Shown here in pieces: positions 24,971-35,429 of a stretch of DNA of 64,000 bases. The stretch lies in contig NZ_CP062231.1 in the NCBI RefSeq assembly GCF_024707525.1, positions 62,001-126,000 on the forward strand, given 5' to 3'. The stretch's first letter is position 1. Every line of letters starts with the position of its first letter. The notes under the pieces are model-generated. The model was not told where the DNA came from, did no database searches, and saw only the letters and a program-made list of their open reading frames with translations. A program made the position numbers and the translations under genes. Origin of the DNA: Rhizobium sp. TH2 (GTDB lineage Bacteria > Pseudomonadota > Alphaproteobacteria > Rhizobiales > Rhizobiaceae).

Positions 24971-25960
24971 ATGACGAAGATGGATCTTGAAACTTTAAAG
25001 CTTCCGGACACCAAAGTTTCCGTCCGGGAGAAGTTTGGCATTGATTCCGATATCAGCGTGCCTGCCTATTCCGAAGCCGACGCCCATGTGCCGGACCTCG
25101 ACCCGGATTATCTGTTCGATCGCGACACCACGCTCGCCATCCTGTCAGGCTTCGCGCACAATCGCCGCGTGATGGTCTCGGGCTATCACGGCACCGGCAA
25201 GTCGACACATATCGAGCAGGTGGCGGCGCGCCTCAACTGGCCCTGCGTCCGCATCAATCTCGACAGCCATGTCAGCCGTATCGATCTCGTCGGCAAGGAC
25301 GCGATCGTCCTCAAGGACGGCAAGCAGGTCACCGAATTCAAGGATGGCATCCTGCCCTGGGCCTACCAGCACAATGTCGCGCTCGTGTTCGACGAGTACG
25401 ATGCCGGCCGCCCGGATGTGATGTTCGTCATCCAGCGCGTGCTGGAAGCCTCCGGCCGCCTGACGCTGCTCGACCAGAGCCGGGTCATCCGCCCGCATCC
25501 AGCCTTCCGCATCTTCGCGACGGCCAATACCGTCGGCCTGGGCGATACGACCGGCCTCTATCATGGCACGCAGCAGATCAACCAGGCCCAGATGGACCGT
25601 TGGTCGATCGTCAGCACGTTGAACTATCTGCCTTTCGAGCACGAAGTGAACATCGTTGCCGCGAAGGTGAAGCACTTCGTGGCCGACAAGGGCCGCGACG
25701 CGGTCGCCAAGATGGTGCGCGTCGCCGAACTCACCCGCGCGGCCTTCATCAACGGCGATCTGTCGACCGTCATGAGCCCGCGTACGGTCATCACCTGGGC
25801 GGAAAATGCCGCGATCTTCGGCGATATTTCCTTCGCCTTCCGGCTGACCTTCCTCAACAAGTGCGACGATCTCGAACGTGCTCTGGTCGCTGAGCAGTAC
25901 CAGCGGGTGTTCGGCGTCGAACTCAAGGAAAGTGCCGCCAATCTGGTGCTTGGCGTCTGA
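24971..25960 (+). CDS. cobS: Cobaltochelatase subunit CobS
   Basis: 329 residues, AAA+ ATPase subunit of the aerobic cobalt chelatase, which inserts cobalt into hydrogenobyrinate diamide with CobN and CobT. Walker [10 protein letters not shown] is at about 71-79, Walker [10 protein letters not shown], and the sensor [14 protein letters not shown] is spaced best for the ATG at 24971 rather than 24968. cobT follows 17 bases after. CobN is not in the window, and no cobalamin riboswitch is seen upstream. Confidence 0.95.
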   Translation: MTKMDLETLKLPDTKVSVREKFGIDSDISVPAYSEADAHVPDLDPDYLFDRDTTLAILSGFAHNRRVMVSGYHGTGKSTHIEQVAARLNWPCVRINLDSHVSRIDLVGKDAIVLKDGKQVTEFKDGILPWAYQHNVALVFDEYDAGRPDVMFVIQRVLEASGRLTLLDQSRVIRPHPAFRIFATANTVGLGDTTGLYHGTQQINQAQMDRWSIVSTLNYLPFEHEVNIVAAKVKHFVADKGRDAVAKMVRVAELTRAAFINGDLSTVMSPRTVITWAENAAIFGDISFAFRLTFLNKCDDLERALVAEQYQRVFGVELKESAANLVLGV

Positions 25961-25977
25961 GCGCCCTGGAATAGGAC

Positions 25978-27879
25978 ATGGCTGGATCAGGCGACAATTC
26001 ACGGGCAAGACCGGGCCAGGTGGCGGATCTCGAACCGTTCCGCCGGGCGCTGACCGGCTGCATCCGCTCGATCGCCGGATCGGCGGAAGTCGAGGTGAAT
26101 TTCGCCAACGACAAGCCGGGCGTGGTCGGCGACCGCATGCGCCTGCCGGAACTCTCCAAGAAGCCGAATGCCGGCGAACTGGCCGTTCTGCGTGGGCTCG
26201 GCGATTCCATGGCGCTGCGCCGCGCCTGCCATGATGAGCGGCTGCATTCCTCTCTCGCCCCGGCGAGTCCTGACGCTCGCGCCATCTATGACGCCGTCGA
26301 GCAGGCTCGTGTCGAGGCGATCGGTGCGAGCCGCATGGAAGGCACCGCGCAGAACCTGCATTTCATGCTCTCCGACAAGTATTCGAAGGCGAATTTCCGC
26401 GGCATATCGGGCCGCGATGACGCGCCGATCGAAGAAGCCATGTCGATGATGGTCCGCGAAGTGCTGACCGGCACGCCGCCGCCGGCCAGCGCCGGCCAGG
26501 TGCTCGATCTCTGGCGCGGCTTCTTCAAGGAGAAGGCCGAGAAGGAAGTCGGCTCGCTGAAGAACGTCATGGAAGACCAGGAGGCATTCGCCCGGCTGGT
26601 GCGCAACATGCTGGCATCGATGGATCTCGCAGAGGATATCGGTGACGACTCGTCGCAATCCGAAGACGACGACAGCGCATCCGAGGAAGATCAGCCGCGC
26701 AGCCAGGAAGACAACGACGATTCCTCCGAAGACGACGCGGGCACCGAGGAATCGCCGGCGGAAGAGAACGAAGCCGCTGACGACCAGATGGATCAGGGCG
26801 AGACCGACGGCGCCGAGATCTCCGAAGACGACCTCATGGAAGAGGGCGACGACGAATCCGAGACGCCCGGCGAGGTCAAGCGGCCCAACAATCCCTTCGA
26901 CGAACTCAACGAGAAGGTCGACTACAACGTCTTCACCCATGAATTCGACGAGGAAATCGCCGCCGACGAACTCTGCGACGAAGCCGAGCTCGACCGCCTG
27001 CGCGCATTTCTCGACAAGCAGCTTGCCCATCTTTCGGGCGCCGTCGGTCGTCTCGCCAACAAGATGCAGCGCCGGCTGATGGCACAGCAGAACCGCTCCT
27101 GGGATTTCGATCTCGAGGAAGGCTATCTCGATTCGGCGCGGCTTACCCGCATGGTGATCGATCCCATGCAGCCGCTCTCCTTCAAGATGGAACGCGACAC
27201 CAAGTTCCGCGATACCGTGGTCTCGCTGGTCATCGACAATTCGGGCTCCATGCGCGGCCGGCCGATCACGGTTGCCGCGACCTGCGCCGACATTCTGGCG
27301 CGCACGCTCGAACGCTGCGGCGTCAAGGTCGAGATTCTCGGCTTCACGACCAAGGCCTGGAAGGGCGGCCAGTCGCGCGAAAAATGGCTCGGCAGCGGCA
27401 AGCCCGCATCGCCTGGCCGTCTCAACGACCTACGCCACATCATCTACAAGTCGGCAGACCAGCCCTGGCGGCGCGCCAAGCGCAATCTCGGCCTGATGAT
27501 GCGTGAAGGCCTGCTTAAGGAAAACATCGACGGCGAGGCGCTGATCTGGGCGCATAACCGCCTGCTTGGCCGGTCCGAGCAGCGCCGCATCATGATGATG
27601 ATCTCGGATGGTGCGCCGGTGGATGACTCGACACTGTCGGTCAATCCGGGCAACTATCTCGAGCGCCATCTGCGCGCTGTCATCGAACAGATCGAGACCC
27701 GCTCGCCGGTTGAACTGCTGGCCATCGGCATCGGTCACGATGTCACGCGCTACTACAAGAAGGCCGTGACTATCATCGATGCCGACGAGCTTGCCGGCGC
27801 GATGACCGAACAGCTCGCAGCGCTCTTCGAGGATGATGCGGCATCCGGCCACGCTGGCCGCAGCCGCAAGCGTGCCTGA
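25978..27879 (+). CDS. cobT: Cobaltochelatase subunit CobT
   Basis: 633 residues, the usual length. CobT forms a two-ring complex with CobS that powers CobN. The N-terminal part is alpha-helical; a very acidic linker (about 218-300, rich in E, D and S) is typical; the C-terminal von Willebrand A domain has the MIDAS motif DNSGSM near residue 420 and [10 protein letters not shown]. It follows cobS with GGAATAGGAC before the ATG. Confidence 0.95.
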   Translation: MAGSGDNSRARPGQVADLEPFRRALTGCIRSIAGSAEVEVNFANDKPGVVGDRMRLPELSKKPNAGELAVLRGLGDSMALRRACHDERLHSSLAPASPDARAIYDAVEQARVEAIGASRMEGTAQNLHFMLSDKYSKANFRGISGRDDAPIEEAMSMMVREVLTGTPPPASAGQVLDLWRGFFKEKAEKEVGSLKNVMEDQEAFARLVRNMLASMDLAEDIGDDSSQSEDDDSASEEDQPRSQEDNDDSSEDDAGTEESPAEENEAADDQMDQGETDGAEISEDDLMEEGDDESETPGEVKRPNNPFDELNEKVDYNVFTHEFDEEIAADELCDEAELDRLRAFLDKQLAHLSGAVGRLANKMQRRLMAQQNRSWDFDLEEGYLDSARLTRMVIDPMQPLSFKMERDTKFRDTVVSLVIDNSGSMRGRPITVAATCADILARTLERCGVKVEILGFTTKAWKGGQSREKWLGSGKPASPGRLNDLRHIIYKSADQPWRRAKRNLGLMMREGLLKENIDGEALIWAHNRLLGRSEQRRIMMMISDGAPVDDSTLSVNPGNYLERHLRAVIEQIETRSPVELLAIGIGHDVTRYYKKAVTIIDADELAGAMTEQLAALFEDDAASGHAGRSRKRA

Positions 27880-27905
27880 CCAGAAATCGGCGGAAGGATG
27901 CTTGC

Positions 27906-28934
27906 GTGGCGGTGAAAAAGAGATGGACGATTGCAGCATTCCTGCCCTTCGTCCTGTTTGCCGCATTCTTCCCCGCAGCCTTCGGCGGCCAGCCCGCCAG
28001 GGTCGATGGCGAGGTCATATCAGTCAAGTCCCTGGTCATCGACGAATTCAAGCGCGGTACGGGAAAACGCTTCGGCGAGCTTGAATATCTCGGCGGTCTG
28101 GTCATGGCGACCAAGAATGGCGAGATGGGCGCGGTGTCCTCGATCCGCATCCTGCCCGATCTCAAGCATTTCATTTCAATCATGGATACCGGCCATTGGG
28201 CCGTGGGCGAGTTCGAGCGCGATGCAGGCGGCAGGCTCTCCGGCATCGGCGACTACAAGATCTATTCGATGGTCGGCTCGGCGAGCCGTAAGAGCAAGGA
28301 TCACAAGGACAATCTCGACGCCGAAGGCATGGTGATCGCGGGCGGTCACATCTATGTCAGCTTCGAGCGCGACCATCGCATCGCTGCTTTCCCACTGGAA
28401 GGATTCGAGACGGCAAAGCCGGTCGAAATCGAGAAGCCAGTGCTCGACAAGGGCTATAAGCTACGAAGCAATGGCGGCATGGAGGCCGTTCTGAAATCTC
28501 CCAGCAATGGACCGTTGGAGGGCGCGTTGGTCTACGTCTCCGAGCGCAGCTACAACGACCAGGGCAATTTCATATCAGGCGTGCAATCCGGGCCGCGCAA
28601 GGGCACGTTCTTCGTCGAACGTATCGGCGCTTACGACGTGACCGACGGCGTATTCTTAAAGGACGGCACCTTCCTCTTGCTGGAGCGCAAGTTCGGCCTG
28701 AAGGACGGAATCGGCATGCGCATCCGCAGGTTCGACGGCAAGGATATCGAGTCCGGCAAGACGATCAGCGGCTCGATCGTCATGGAAGCGGATTTCTCCC
28801 ACCAGATCGACAATATGGAAGGTCTGGACGCCTTCCCCGCTGCCGATGGTTCGACGCATCTGATCGTCACATCCGACGACAACCATTCGCTTCTCGAACG
28901 GAATCTGCTGCTTGAGTTCAAATTGCTGGAGTAA
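27906..28934 (+). CDS. Esterase-like activity of phytase family protein
   Basis: 342 residues with a GTG start preceded by AAGGA. An N-terminal signal peptide (TIAAFLPFVLFAAFFPAAFGG) exports it. The rest is a beta-propeller-like domain of the phytase/esterase-like family, with EYLGGLVM, DNLDAEGMVI, GGMEAVLKSP and IDNMEGLDAF as typical motifs. Enzymatic activity for the family is poorly defined. It follows cobT by 26 bases, so it may be read from the cobST transcript, as in other rhizobia. Confidence 0.82.
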   Translation: MAVKKRWTIAAFLPFVLFAAFFPAAFGGQPARVDGEVISVKSLVIDEFKRGTGKRFGELEYLGGLVMATKNGEMGAVSSIRILPDLKHFISIMDTGHWAVGEFERDAGGRLSGIGDYKIYSMVGSASRKSKDHKDNLDAEGMVIAGGHIYVSFERDHRIAAFPLEGFETAKPVEIEKPVLDKGYKLRSNGGMEAVLKSPSNGPLEGALVYVSERSYNDQGNFISGVQSGPRKGTFFVERIGAYDVTDGVFLKDGTFLLLERKFGLKDGIGMRIRRFDGKDIESGKTISGSIVMEADFSHQIDNMEGLDAFPAADGSTHLIVTSDDNHSLLERNLLLEFKLLE

Positions 28935-29059
28935 GGTCCGCAAAAGTCCGACAAAATAAGAGATTTCGGGCGCCTTCATCAAACCGTTGGATTGATTTGC
29001 GATGGCTAATGGTCTGATAATGCGGCGCAGCAAGAGTCTCCAGGACGGCGGACATTTCC

Positions 29060-30505
29060 ATGATCCAGTATGATTTCATCGTGATCGGCAGCGGACCGGC
29101 AGGGCGCCGCGCCGCCATCCAGGCAGCAAAGCTCGGCAGCAAGGTCCTGGTGGTGGAAAAGGGCACCCGCGTCGGCGGTGTCTCGGTCCATACCGGCACC
29201 ATTCCATCGAAGACCTTGCGCGAGACGGCGCTCAACCTGACGGGTTGGCGCGAGCGCGGCTTCTATGGCCGCGCCTACCGCGTCAAAGCGGAGATCAGCT
29301 CGGAAGACCTGAGGCGGCGGCTGCTGATCACGCTCGATCATGAAGTCGAGGTTCTCGAACACCAGTTCTCCCGCAACCGGGTCAATCACATCAGGGGCCT
29401 TGCCCACTTCGTCGACAAGAACACGCTCGAGATCGAAAAGTCGGACGGCGAGATGATGCAGGTGCGGGGAACGGCGATCCTGCTTTCGATCGGCACCAAG
29501 CCGTTCCGGCCCCCCAACATTCCCTTCGATCACGACAAGATCATCGATAGCGACGAACTGCTGGAGATCAAGGACATTCCGCGTTCGATGATCGTCGTCG
29601 GCGCCGGGGTCATCGGCATCGAATATGCGACGATCTACAGCGCTCTCGACACGGCGGTGACGGTGGTCGAGCCGCGCACCACAATGCTCGATTTCATCGA
29701 CCGCGAGATCGTCGACGACTTCACCTACCAACTCCGCGACCGCAACGTGAAACTGCTCTTCGGCCAATCCGCCGACAAGATCGAGCGCGAACCCAATGGC
29801 CGCTGCAAGGTGACGCTGTCGAATGGCCGTACCGTGACCGCCGAGATGGTTCTCTACGCCGCGGGCCGCATGGGTGCGACGGCCGCGCTGAAACTCGAAA
29901 ACGCCGGGCTGACGGCCGATGCGCGCGGCCGCATCAAGGTCAATCCGCTGACCTTCCAGACCGACGTGCCGAATATCTATGCTGCGGGCGATGTCGTCGG
30001 CTTTCCGAGCCTTGCATCGACCGCCATGGAACAGGGGCGCATCGCTGCCCGCCATGCCATCGGCGTGCCGACACAGGAGCCGCCGCAATTCTTCCCATAC
30101 GGCATCTATGCCGTGCCGGAGATTTCGACCTGCGGCCTGACCGAGGAAGAAGTGAAGGACCGCCATATCGCCTATGAATGCGGCATCGCGCGCTTCCGGG
30201 AGACGTCGCGCGGCCATATCATGGGCCTCGACAACGGCATGCTGAAGATGATCTTCTCGATGAAGACACGACGGCTGCTCGGCGTCCACATCGTCGGCGA
30301 GGGCGCGACCGAACTGATCCATATCGGCCAGGCGGTGCTTAACTTGAAGGGCACGGTGGATTACTTCGTCGAGAATACGTTCAACTACCCGACGCTCGCC
30401 GAGGCCTACAAGATCGCCGGCCTCGATGCCTGGAACCGCATGGGCGAGGTTGAGGTGGAGCCGGACGCCGACGATCAGGAGACGCAGCAGCAGGCGGCGC
30501 AGTAA
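29060..30505 (+). CDS. sthA: Soluble pyridine nucleotide transhydrogenase
   Basis: 481 residues, flavoprotein of the disulfide reductase family. It moves hydride between NADPH and NAD+. Motifs: GSGPAGRRAAI at the start, GAGVIGIEYATIYSAL for NAD binding, and the dimer domain with HIVGEGATELIHIGQ. The site where related reductases have CxxxxC reads GVSVHTGTIPSKT, without the redox cysteines, as expected for SthA. The last about 20 residues are a polar tail. No operon partner. Confidence 0.92.
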   Translation: MIQYDFIVIGSGPAGRRAAIQAAKLGSKVLVVEKGTRVGGVSVHTGTIPSKTLRETALNLTGWRERGFYGRAYRVKAEISSEDLRRRLLITLDHEVEVLEHQFSRNRVNHIRGLAHFVDKNTLEIEKSDGEMMQVRGTAILLSIGTKPFRPPNIPFDHDKIIDSDELLEIKDIPRSMIVVGAGVIGIEYATIYSALDTAVTVVEPRTTMLDFIDREIVDDFTYQLRDRNVKLLFGQSADKIEREPNGRCKVTLSNGRTVTAEMVLYAAGRMGATAALKLENAGLTADARGRIKVNPLTFQTDVPNIYAAGDVVGFPSLASTAMEQGRIAARHAIGVPTQEPPQFFPYGIYAVPEISTCGLTEEEVKDRHIAYECGIARFRETSRGHIMGLDNGMLKMIFSMKTRRLLGVHIVGEGATELIHIGQAVLNLKGTVDYFVENTFNYPTLAEAYKIAGLDAWNRMGEVEVEPDADDQETQQQAAQ

Positions 30506-30755
30506 GTATCGCTGCCGGCACACTGTCTTTTGCATTGATGGCCCATCGCAAGACGGCTCAACCGGCCGATCTATTCCACGGTGGACGACAGTGGAAACCA
30601 TGTGACAACTACTTGAAGTATCGCTAATATTTCTCCTCAGGGGGTTTCTTTGCGATCGGGTGAATAAAGCAAAGCTGCGCCCCGTAATGCCGTCAGCGGT
30701 TCGGTTCTCGCGGGACGCGGGTTCGGCCGGGCGTCTTGTTCTCAAGGGGGATTCA

Positions 30756-31106
30756 ATGGATTTTGCAACAGCTGTCAAAACTGTTCTCGTGCAGAAATAC
30801 GCCAACTTCTCCGGTCGCGCGATGCGCTCGGAATATTGGTGGTATACGCTTTTTGCCGTCGTCGTGAGCGTCGTGCTCTATCTCATCGATACGATGTTGG
30901 GTACCCAGTTGCTGCAGCCGATCTTCGGCCTGGCAACGCTGCTTCCAGGTATCGGCGTCTGTGTCCGTCGCCTTCATGATCTCGACAAATCCGGCTGGTG
31001 GGTGCTCATCGCATTCATTCCGCTAATTGGGGCACTCGTTCTGCTCTATTGGTTCTGCCAGCCCGGGACTCCCGGCGACAACCAGTTCGGCCCGCCCACC
31101 GTCTGA
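30756..31106 (+). CDS. DUF805 family membrane protein
   Basis: 116 residues with three membrane helices. The family pattern is complete: FSGRAMRSEYWWYTLF, RRLHDLDKSGWWVL and the late PGTPGDNQFGPP. AAGGGGG precedes the ATG. DUF805 proteins are small inner-membrane proteins of unknown function, often in several copies per genome. It stands alone after sthA. Confidence 0.88.
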   Translation: MDFATAVKTVLVQKYANFSGRAMRSEYWWYTLFAVVVSVVLYLIDTMLGTQLLQPIFGLATLLPGIGVCVRRLHDLDKSGWWVLIAFIPLIGALVLLYWFCQPGTPGDNQFGPPTV

Positions 31107-31177
31107 CCATCCATCTTCAACGATGCGAGCCGGGTTCAGCCTCATGGGCTGGACCCGATTCTTTATTCGCTTTCATC

Positions 31178-31270
31178 TCAGATACTTCTCCGTGGGCGGA
31201 CCGGTCCATGCGGCTGGCCGGTGACGATCGCGATGACATCCATGAGGGTCTCGATAACCTTCGCAATCAT
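31178..31270 (-). CDS. Small peptide with strong ribosome site (30 aa)
   Basis: A 30-residue frame starts with MIAKVIETLMDVIAIVTGQP, hydrophobic and helical, and ends in a basic tail. It has an excellent ribosome site, AAAGGAG, eight bases before the ATG. It is divergent from the LysR gene. The strong start is the main evidence; length and composition alone would not suffice. Could be a membrane-attached micropeptide or a leader peptide. Confidence 0.4.
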   Translation of the reverse strand: MIAKVIETLMDVIAIVTGQPHGPVRPRRSI

Positions 31271-31362
31271 TGTTTTGCTCCTTTCCATGACCTCATTCTC
31301 TCAAGCTTGCCGCGATCGCTCAAACGAGTATATTGGCCTCGTCACATGACTTGAGGTTATGA

Positions 31363-32292
31363 ATGAAGCGCGGCCGCCTCCCTTTGACGGCATTGAGAAG
31401 CTTCGAGGTCGCGGGAAGGCTCCTGAGCTTCACGCGCGCTGCAGAGGAGCTGTTCGTATCCCAGGCCGCGATCAGCCGGCAGATCCGCGAACTGGAGGCG
31501 TCGATCGGCCGGCCGCTGTTCGAGCGCCGGCATCGCGCCGTGGTACTGACAGATGACGGCGCGGCACTGCTGGCAACGCTGACCGAGGCTTTCGACAGGA
31601 TCGACGATAGGCTTTCCGGTCTGATGGCAATGCCGGCTTCCCGGAGCGTCACCATCAGCGTTGAGCCGACCTTCGCCGTGCTCTGGTTGGCCCCTAATCT
31701 CGCCGATTTCCTGTCCTCCAACCCTGACATCGATGTGACAATCGAGTCCGATGTGCGGCTGGTAGAGTTCCGGTCCAATGAAGCCGTGCTGGCCATCCGG
31801 CACGGCAGCTCCGTCAGTGCATGGCCTCGCACCGAAGCGCGCCACCTGGCCGACGTGGAAATGGTGCCTGTCATAGCGCCGTCCCTGCTTGCGACGGGAA
31901 CGCCGCTCACCCAGCCCGCCGATATCCAGCAATTCGAGCTGCTGCACGAGGAGAACCGCCGGGTGTGGGCCGATTGGTTCCGGCATGCAGGCGCGCCAGA
32001 GGACAGTTGTGATCGCGGCCCGGTCTTCGCTGACGGTGGCCTCGTGATACAGGCGGCGCTGCGAGGGCACGGTGTCGGATTGTGCGACCGGATATTCGCC
32101 GACGAAGAGATCGCGGCAGGGCGACTCATTCGGCCTTTCGACATCGGCCTGCCCTTCGGGGCTTTTTACCTCGTGGCCCGGAATTTCAAGGCTTTGTCCG
32201 CGCCGGCTGCTGCGCTCGCGGGCTGGCTTTTACGCCGCTTTCAGGAACCAGCGCCAACGAAAACAATCCTTGCCGCAGTGCAACAACAATGA
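31363..32292 (+). CDS. LysR-family transcriptional regulator (GcvA-like)
   Basis: 309 residues. The N-terminal helix-turn-helix has LTALRSFEVAGRLLSFTRAA and EELFVSQAAISRQIRELE, very like GcvA, and the C-terminal half is a substrate-binding domain of the PBP2 type. GAGG precedes the ATG. The transglutaminase-like gene follows in the same direction after 93 bases. The regulated gene is not clear; the divergent micropeptide is the nearest candidate. Confidence 0.9.
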   Translation: MKRGRLPLTALRSFEVAGRLLSFTRAAEELFVSQAAISRQIRELEASIGRPLFERRHRAVVLTDDGAALLATLTEAFDRIDDRLSGLMAMPASRSVTISVEPTFAVLWLAPNLADFLSSNPDIDVTIESDVRLVEFRSNEAVLAIRHGSSVSAWPRTEARHLADVEMVPVIAPSLLATGTPLTQPADIQQFELLHEENRRVWADWFRHAGAPEDSCDRGPVFADGGLVIQAALRGHGVGLCDRIFADEEIAAGRLIRPFDIGLPFGAFYLVARNFKALSAPAAALAGWLLRRFQEPAPTKTILAAVQQQ

Positions 32293-32385
32293 AACAATAA
32301 TGTGACAGCGGGCGTTGCTCCGCTCAATAGCGTCAGCTGACTGGCCACCGGCCCGTCCCCTGCGTACACATGCAAGGAATGGACT

Positions 32386-33222
32386 ATGCTGATCCGCTTT
32401 GGCTACGACATCACCATTGCCTGCCCGCAACCGACGCCCCTCGTATGTCTTCTGAATTCGCACGCCGACCGGGCCGGCGATATCCGCGCCGTCGAGCAGG
32501 TGGTCACCCAGCCGTCGGTGCCGAACAGCAGCTACACCGATCTCTTCGGCAATATCTGCCGCCGCTTCGTGGCGCCTGCCGGCGATTTTTCGATCTGGGG
32601 TGATGGCACGATCGAGGACAGCGGCCTGCATGATCCGATCTTTGCCGATGCGCAGGAGATCGCGGTGGCCGACCTGCCCAGCGAATGCCTCGTCTTCCTG
32701 ATGGGCAGCCGCTATTGCGAGACCGACAAGCTGAGCCAGATTGCCTGGGATCTGTTCGGTAATATCCCGCCGGGTTGGGGCCGCGTGCAGGCGATCTGCG
32801 ATTTTGCCAACAAGCGCATCAAGTTCGGCTACATGGATGCGCGCAGCACCCGCACGGCCTATGAGGCCTATGAAGAGCAGATCGGCGTCTGCCGCGACTA
32901 TGCGCATCTGGCGATCACGCTGCTTCGCTGCATGAACATCCCGGCGCGCTATGTGAATGGCTATCTCGGCGATATCGGCGTGCCGATCCTCGATCCGCAG
33001 GATTTCTCGGCCTGGATCGAGGTCTATATCGGCGGGCGCTGGATGACGTTCGATCCGCGCAACAACATTCCGCGCATCGGGCGCATCGTCGTCGCCCGCG
33101 GCCGGGATGCGGCCGACGTGCCCTTGATCAATTCCTTCGGCCCGCACGAACTCAAGATGTTCCGCGTCTGGACCTATGATGTGACCGGCCTGCCGCTACC
33201 CCTGCCGCCCATCAGTCACTGA
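32386..33222 (+). CDS. Transglutaminase-like superfamily protein
   Basis: 278 residues. N-terminal beta-rich domain (about 1-125) precedes a transglutaminase-like core with GVCRDYAHLAITLLRCMNIP (cysteine) and the aspartate in RWMTFDPRNN. The position of the catalytic histidine, normally in an HAWxE motif, reads DFSAWIEVY, so a serine replaces it. It may be a variant or inactive subfamily. AAGGAATGG precedes the ATG. Substrate unknown. Confidence 0.82.
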   Translation: MLIRFGYDITIACPQPTPLVCLLNSHADRAGDIRAVEQVVTQPSVPNSSYTDLFGNICRRFVAPAGDFSIWGDGTIEDSGLHDPIFADAQEIAVADLPSECLVFLMGSRYCETDKLSQIAWDLFGNIPPGWGRVQAICDFANKRIKFGYMDARSTRTAYEAYEEQIGVCRDYAHLAITLLRCMNIPARYVNGYLGDIGVPILDPQDFSAWIEVYIGGRWMTFDPRNNIPRIGRIVVARGRDAADVPLINSFGPHELKMFRVWTYDVTGLPLPLPPISH

Positions 33223-33233
33223 GTCTGGGCAGG

Positions 33234-34598
33234 TTACGCCAGCGAAAGCAGCTTGTCGGACGCCAGCCAGAACGGCGGCAGCGCCAGCGGCGCATGCGAC
33301 ATCGGCAGCAGGCAGGGTTTCAGTTCGACGCCGATCTCTTGTCTGATGAAGGCGCGCCGGGCTTCGATGCGGACATGAACAGCGGGATAGAGCGACTTAA
33401 GCTGCTGGCGCAGTGCGTCGTCGGCAAATGTCACGCTGTCCTCGTGGTTCAGCGTCCAGTTATCCTTCATCGGCACTGGAATGATATCGACCTGGAACGG
33501 CATGCCGGAACGCAGCTTCTCAGTCGAGTCCGGTCGCACAGGCGTATGTACCCATTCGTCATGGCCGACCAGATGGCCTGGATTGAGCGCCTGGTCGATG
33601 CCGCCGGCGTTCAGCGCTTCGGTAACGCGCGCGAACATTTCGCCGCCGGTCACTCCGATATCGGCGACGTCATACCAGGCGATCAGGCCCTTGAAATAGG
33701 CCTTGGCCAGATCGAGGAACGCATCGTTATGATCGGTGAATAGACCTGCCCGACAGGAGAGTCCGCCCCAATAGCCGACAGCGGTGGTCACGCCATCGTC
33801 CTTCCTGAGCGTCCGTCCATTGGGACTGCGCAGGCCGATCACCGGCGCAGCCGGCGAGGCAGATGCGAACATGACATGGCAACTCAGCGGCTCGCCGGCA
33901 TAGTCCATGCGGCTTGCGGCAAGGAACTCGTTGTCACCTTCCCTAGCGCCCTGCACGATGCGCCAGACGGCTGCGGAAGCGCGCGCGGCCGCCCATTCCA
34001 TCGCCGCGATCTCATGCACGTCGACGACGGCGCGCAGGCCATTTTCGGGATGCATGAGGATGGAAGTCGCATCGGTTACCGCCTTGGGGTCGCCAGCTAC
34101 GGCGCGTAGCGTATCGACGACGAAGGCCGGAACCTGGAAAGTCGGCAGCGGCCCGCGCCACTCCTCCGGTCCAAGATATTTCCAGCCGACGAGACCGATC
34201 GTATCGCCCTTGCCGAGCCCGATCTCGCCGAGCATGTCTTCGAGATTTGGCTTGTCGGCGCGGGTCTGGCCCATCAGGCTCAATGTCTGGCAGAGCACGA
34301 CCTCGATGCCGGCCAGGCCGGCCAAGGGTGCGTAGCTCTGACTCTCGTTGCCGGTCACCAGCACGCGGCGTCCACCCTTGCCGAGGATCAGAAGCGCCTC
34401 CTCGAAGCGCGGCTCGAAACCGGTGAGGAAGGCCATGTTGGCGAGATGCTCGCGATCGGCATAGACAACCAGCCAGTCCTTGCCCGCTTGGGCATAGGCA
34501 GTGTCCGCCCGGCTCGCATAGATGTCCGCCGGGATCTCCGGCCTGAAATGCGGCACCTCGAAATCGGGCAGTAGGATTGGACGAAGCGTGATGGTCAT
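33234..34598 (-). CDS. M24-family (aminopeptidase P-like) protein, metal site degenerate
   Basis: 454 residues from the ATG at 34598 (GGGGGAG upstream); the frame is open further but runs antisense to pyrE. The fold looks like Xaa-Pro peptidase/creatinase: an N-terminal domain (about 1-170), then the pita-bread domain with [11 protein letters not shown]. Where M24 enzymes have the two Asp ligands (DxG...D), this protein reads [19 protein letters not shown], so ligands appear missing. Possibly a creatinase-like or non-metal member. It is divergent from pyrE. Confidence 0.75.
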   Translation of the reverse strand: MTITLRPILLPDFEVPHFRPEIPADIYASRADTAYAQAGKDWLVVYADREHLANMAFLTGFEPRFEEALLILGKGGRRVLVTGNESQSYAPLAGLAGIEVVLCQTLSLMGQTRADKPNLEDMLGEIGLGKGDTIGLVGWKYLGPEEWRGPLPTFQVPAFVVDTLRAVAGDPKAVTDATSILMHPENGLRAVVDVHEIAAMEWAAARASAAVWRIVQGAREGDNEFLAASRMDYAGEPLSCHVMFASASPAAPVIGLRSPNGRTLRKDDGVTTAVGYWGGLSCRAGLFTDHNDAFLDLAKAYFKGLIAWYDVADIGVTGGEMFARVTEALNAGGIDQALNPGHLVGHDEWVHTPVRPDSTEKLRSGMPFQVDIIPVPMKDNWTLNHEDSVTFADDALRQQLKSLYPAVHVRIEARRAFIRQEIGVELKPCLLPMSHAPLALPPFWLASDKLLSLA

Positions 34599-34721
34599 GA
34601 ATTCTCCCCCGGATTGTCGCCGAACAATAGCAAGGAAGACCAAAAGGTCCACCGTCCGCCCTTTCCTCATCCTGTCCTTCTTGCTAAGCGCTGTGAAACG
34701 CACCGATCCCGGAGTCCGCCG

Positions 34722-35420
34722 ATGTTTTCCAACGCATTCACCGACAAGGCCACCATGGCCCACCTGATGGCCAAGATGCTCTGGGAGATCAAGGCGGTGC
34801 ATTTTCGGCCCGAGGAACCCTACAAGCTGGCATCCGGCATGATGAGCCCGGTCTACATTGATTGCCGCAAGCTGATTTCCTATCCGCGCATTCGCTCGGC
34901 GGTGATGGATTTCGCCGCCGCGACCGTGATGTCGGAGGCAGGCTTCGAACAATTCGATTGCGTGGCGGGCGGCGAGACCGCGGGCATTCCTTTCGCCGCG
35001 TTCCTGGCCGAGCGCCTGTCGCTGCCGATGATCTATGTCCGCAAGGCGCCGAAGGGCCATGGCCGCAATGCTCAGATCGAGGGTGAGATGAAGGAAGGCG
35101 CCCGCGTCCTCGTGATAGAGGACCTGACCACGGCCGGCGGTTCGATGTTCACCTTCATCGATGCGATCCGAAGGGCCGGCGGTATTGTCGATCATGGGAT
35201 GGCGCTGTTCTACTACGGCATATTCAAGGAGGCCGAGGCACGTTTCACCAATGGCGGCGTGACACTGCATCATATCGCGACCTGGCGGCAGGTGCTGGAA
35301 GTCGCGCGTCAGCAGGCGCTGTTCGACAACGACAAGCTGGCCTCGGTGCAGAAATTTCTCGACGATCCGCTCGCATGGTCGGCCGCGCATGGCGGCGTAT
35401 CGGCGCTGCCGGTCAGTTGA
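34722..35420 (+). CDS. pyrE: Orotate phosphoribosyltransferase
   Basis: 232 residues. It joins orotate and PRPP to give OMP in pyrimidine synthesis. The PRPP loop is [13 protein letters not shown] near residue 125-137, with [17 protein letters not shown] before it. CGGAGTCCGCC precedes the ATG. It belongs to the longer alphaproteobacterial form. It converges with otsA. Confidence 0.95.
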   Translation: MFSNAFTDKATMAHLMAKMLWEIKAVHFRPEEPYKLASGMMSPVYIDCRKLISYPRIRSAVMDFAAATVMSEAGFEQFDCVAGGETAGIPFAAFLAERLSLPMIYVRKAPKGHGRNAQIEGEMKEGARVLVIEDLTTAGGSMFTFIDAIRRAGGIVDHGMALFYYGIFKEAEARFTNGGVTLHHIATWRQVLEVARQQALFDNDKLASVQKFLDDPLAWSAAHGGVSALPVS

Positions 35421-35429
35421 CGGTTTCGG

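Noticed and set aside
29006..30805. Long minus-strand frame over sthA
   Set aside because: SthA on the plus strand has all family motifs; the antisense product is His/Asp/Arg-rich with no domain.
34599..35390. Upstream extension of the M24-like frame
   Set aside because: It would run antisense through pyrE; the ATG at 34598 has a good ribosome site and gives a normal family start.
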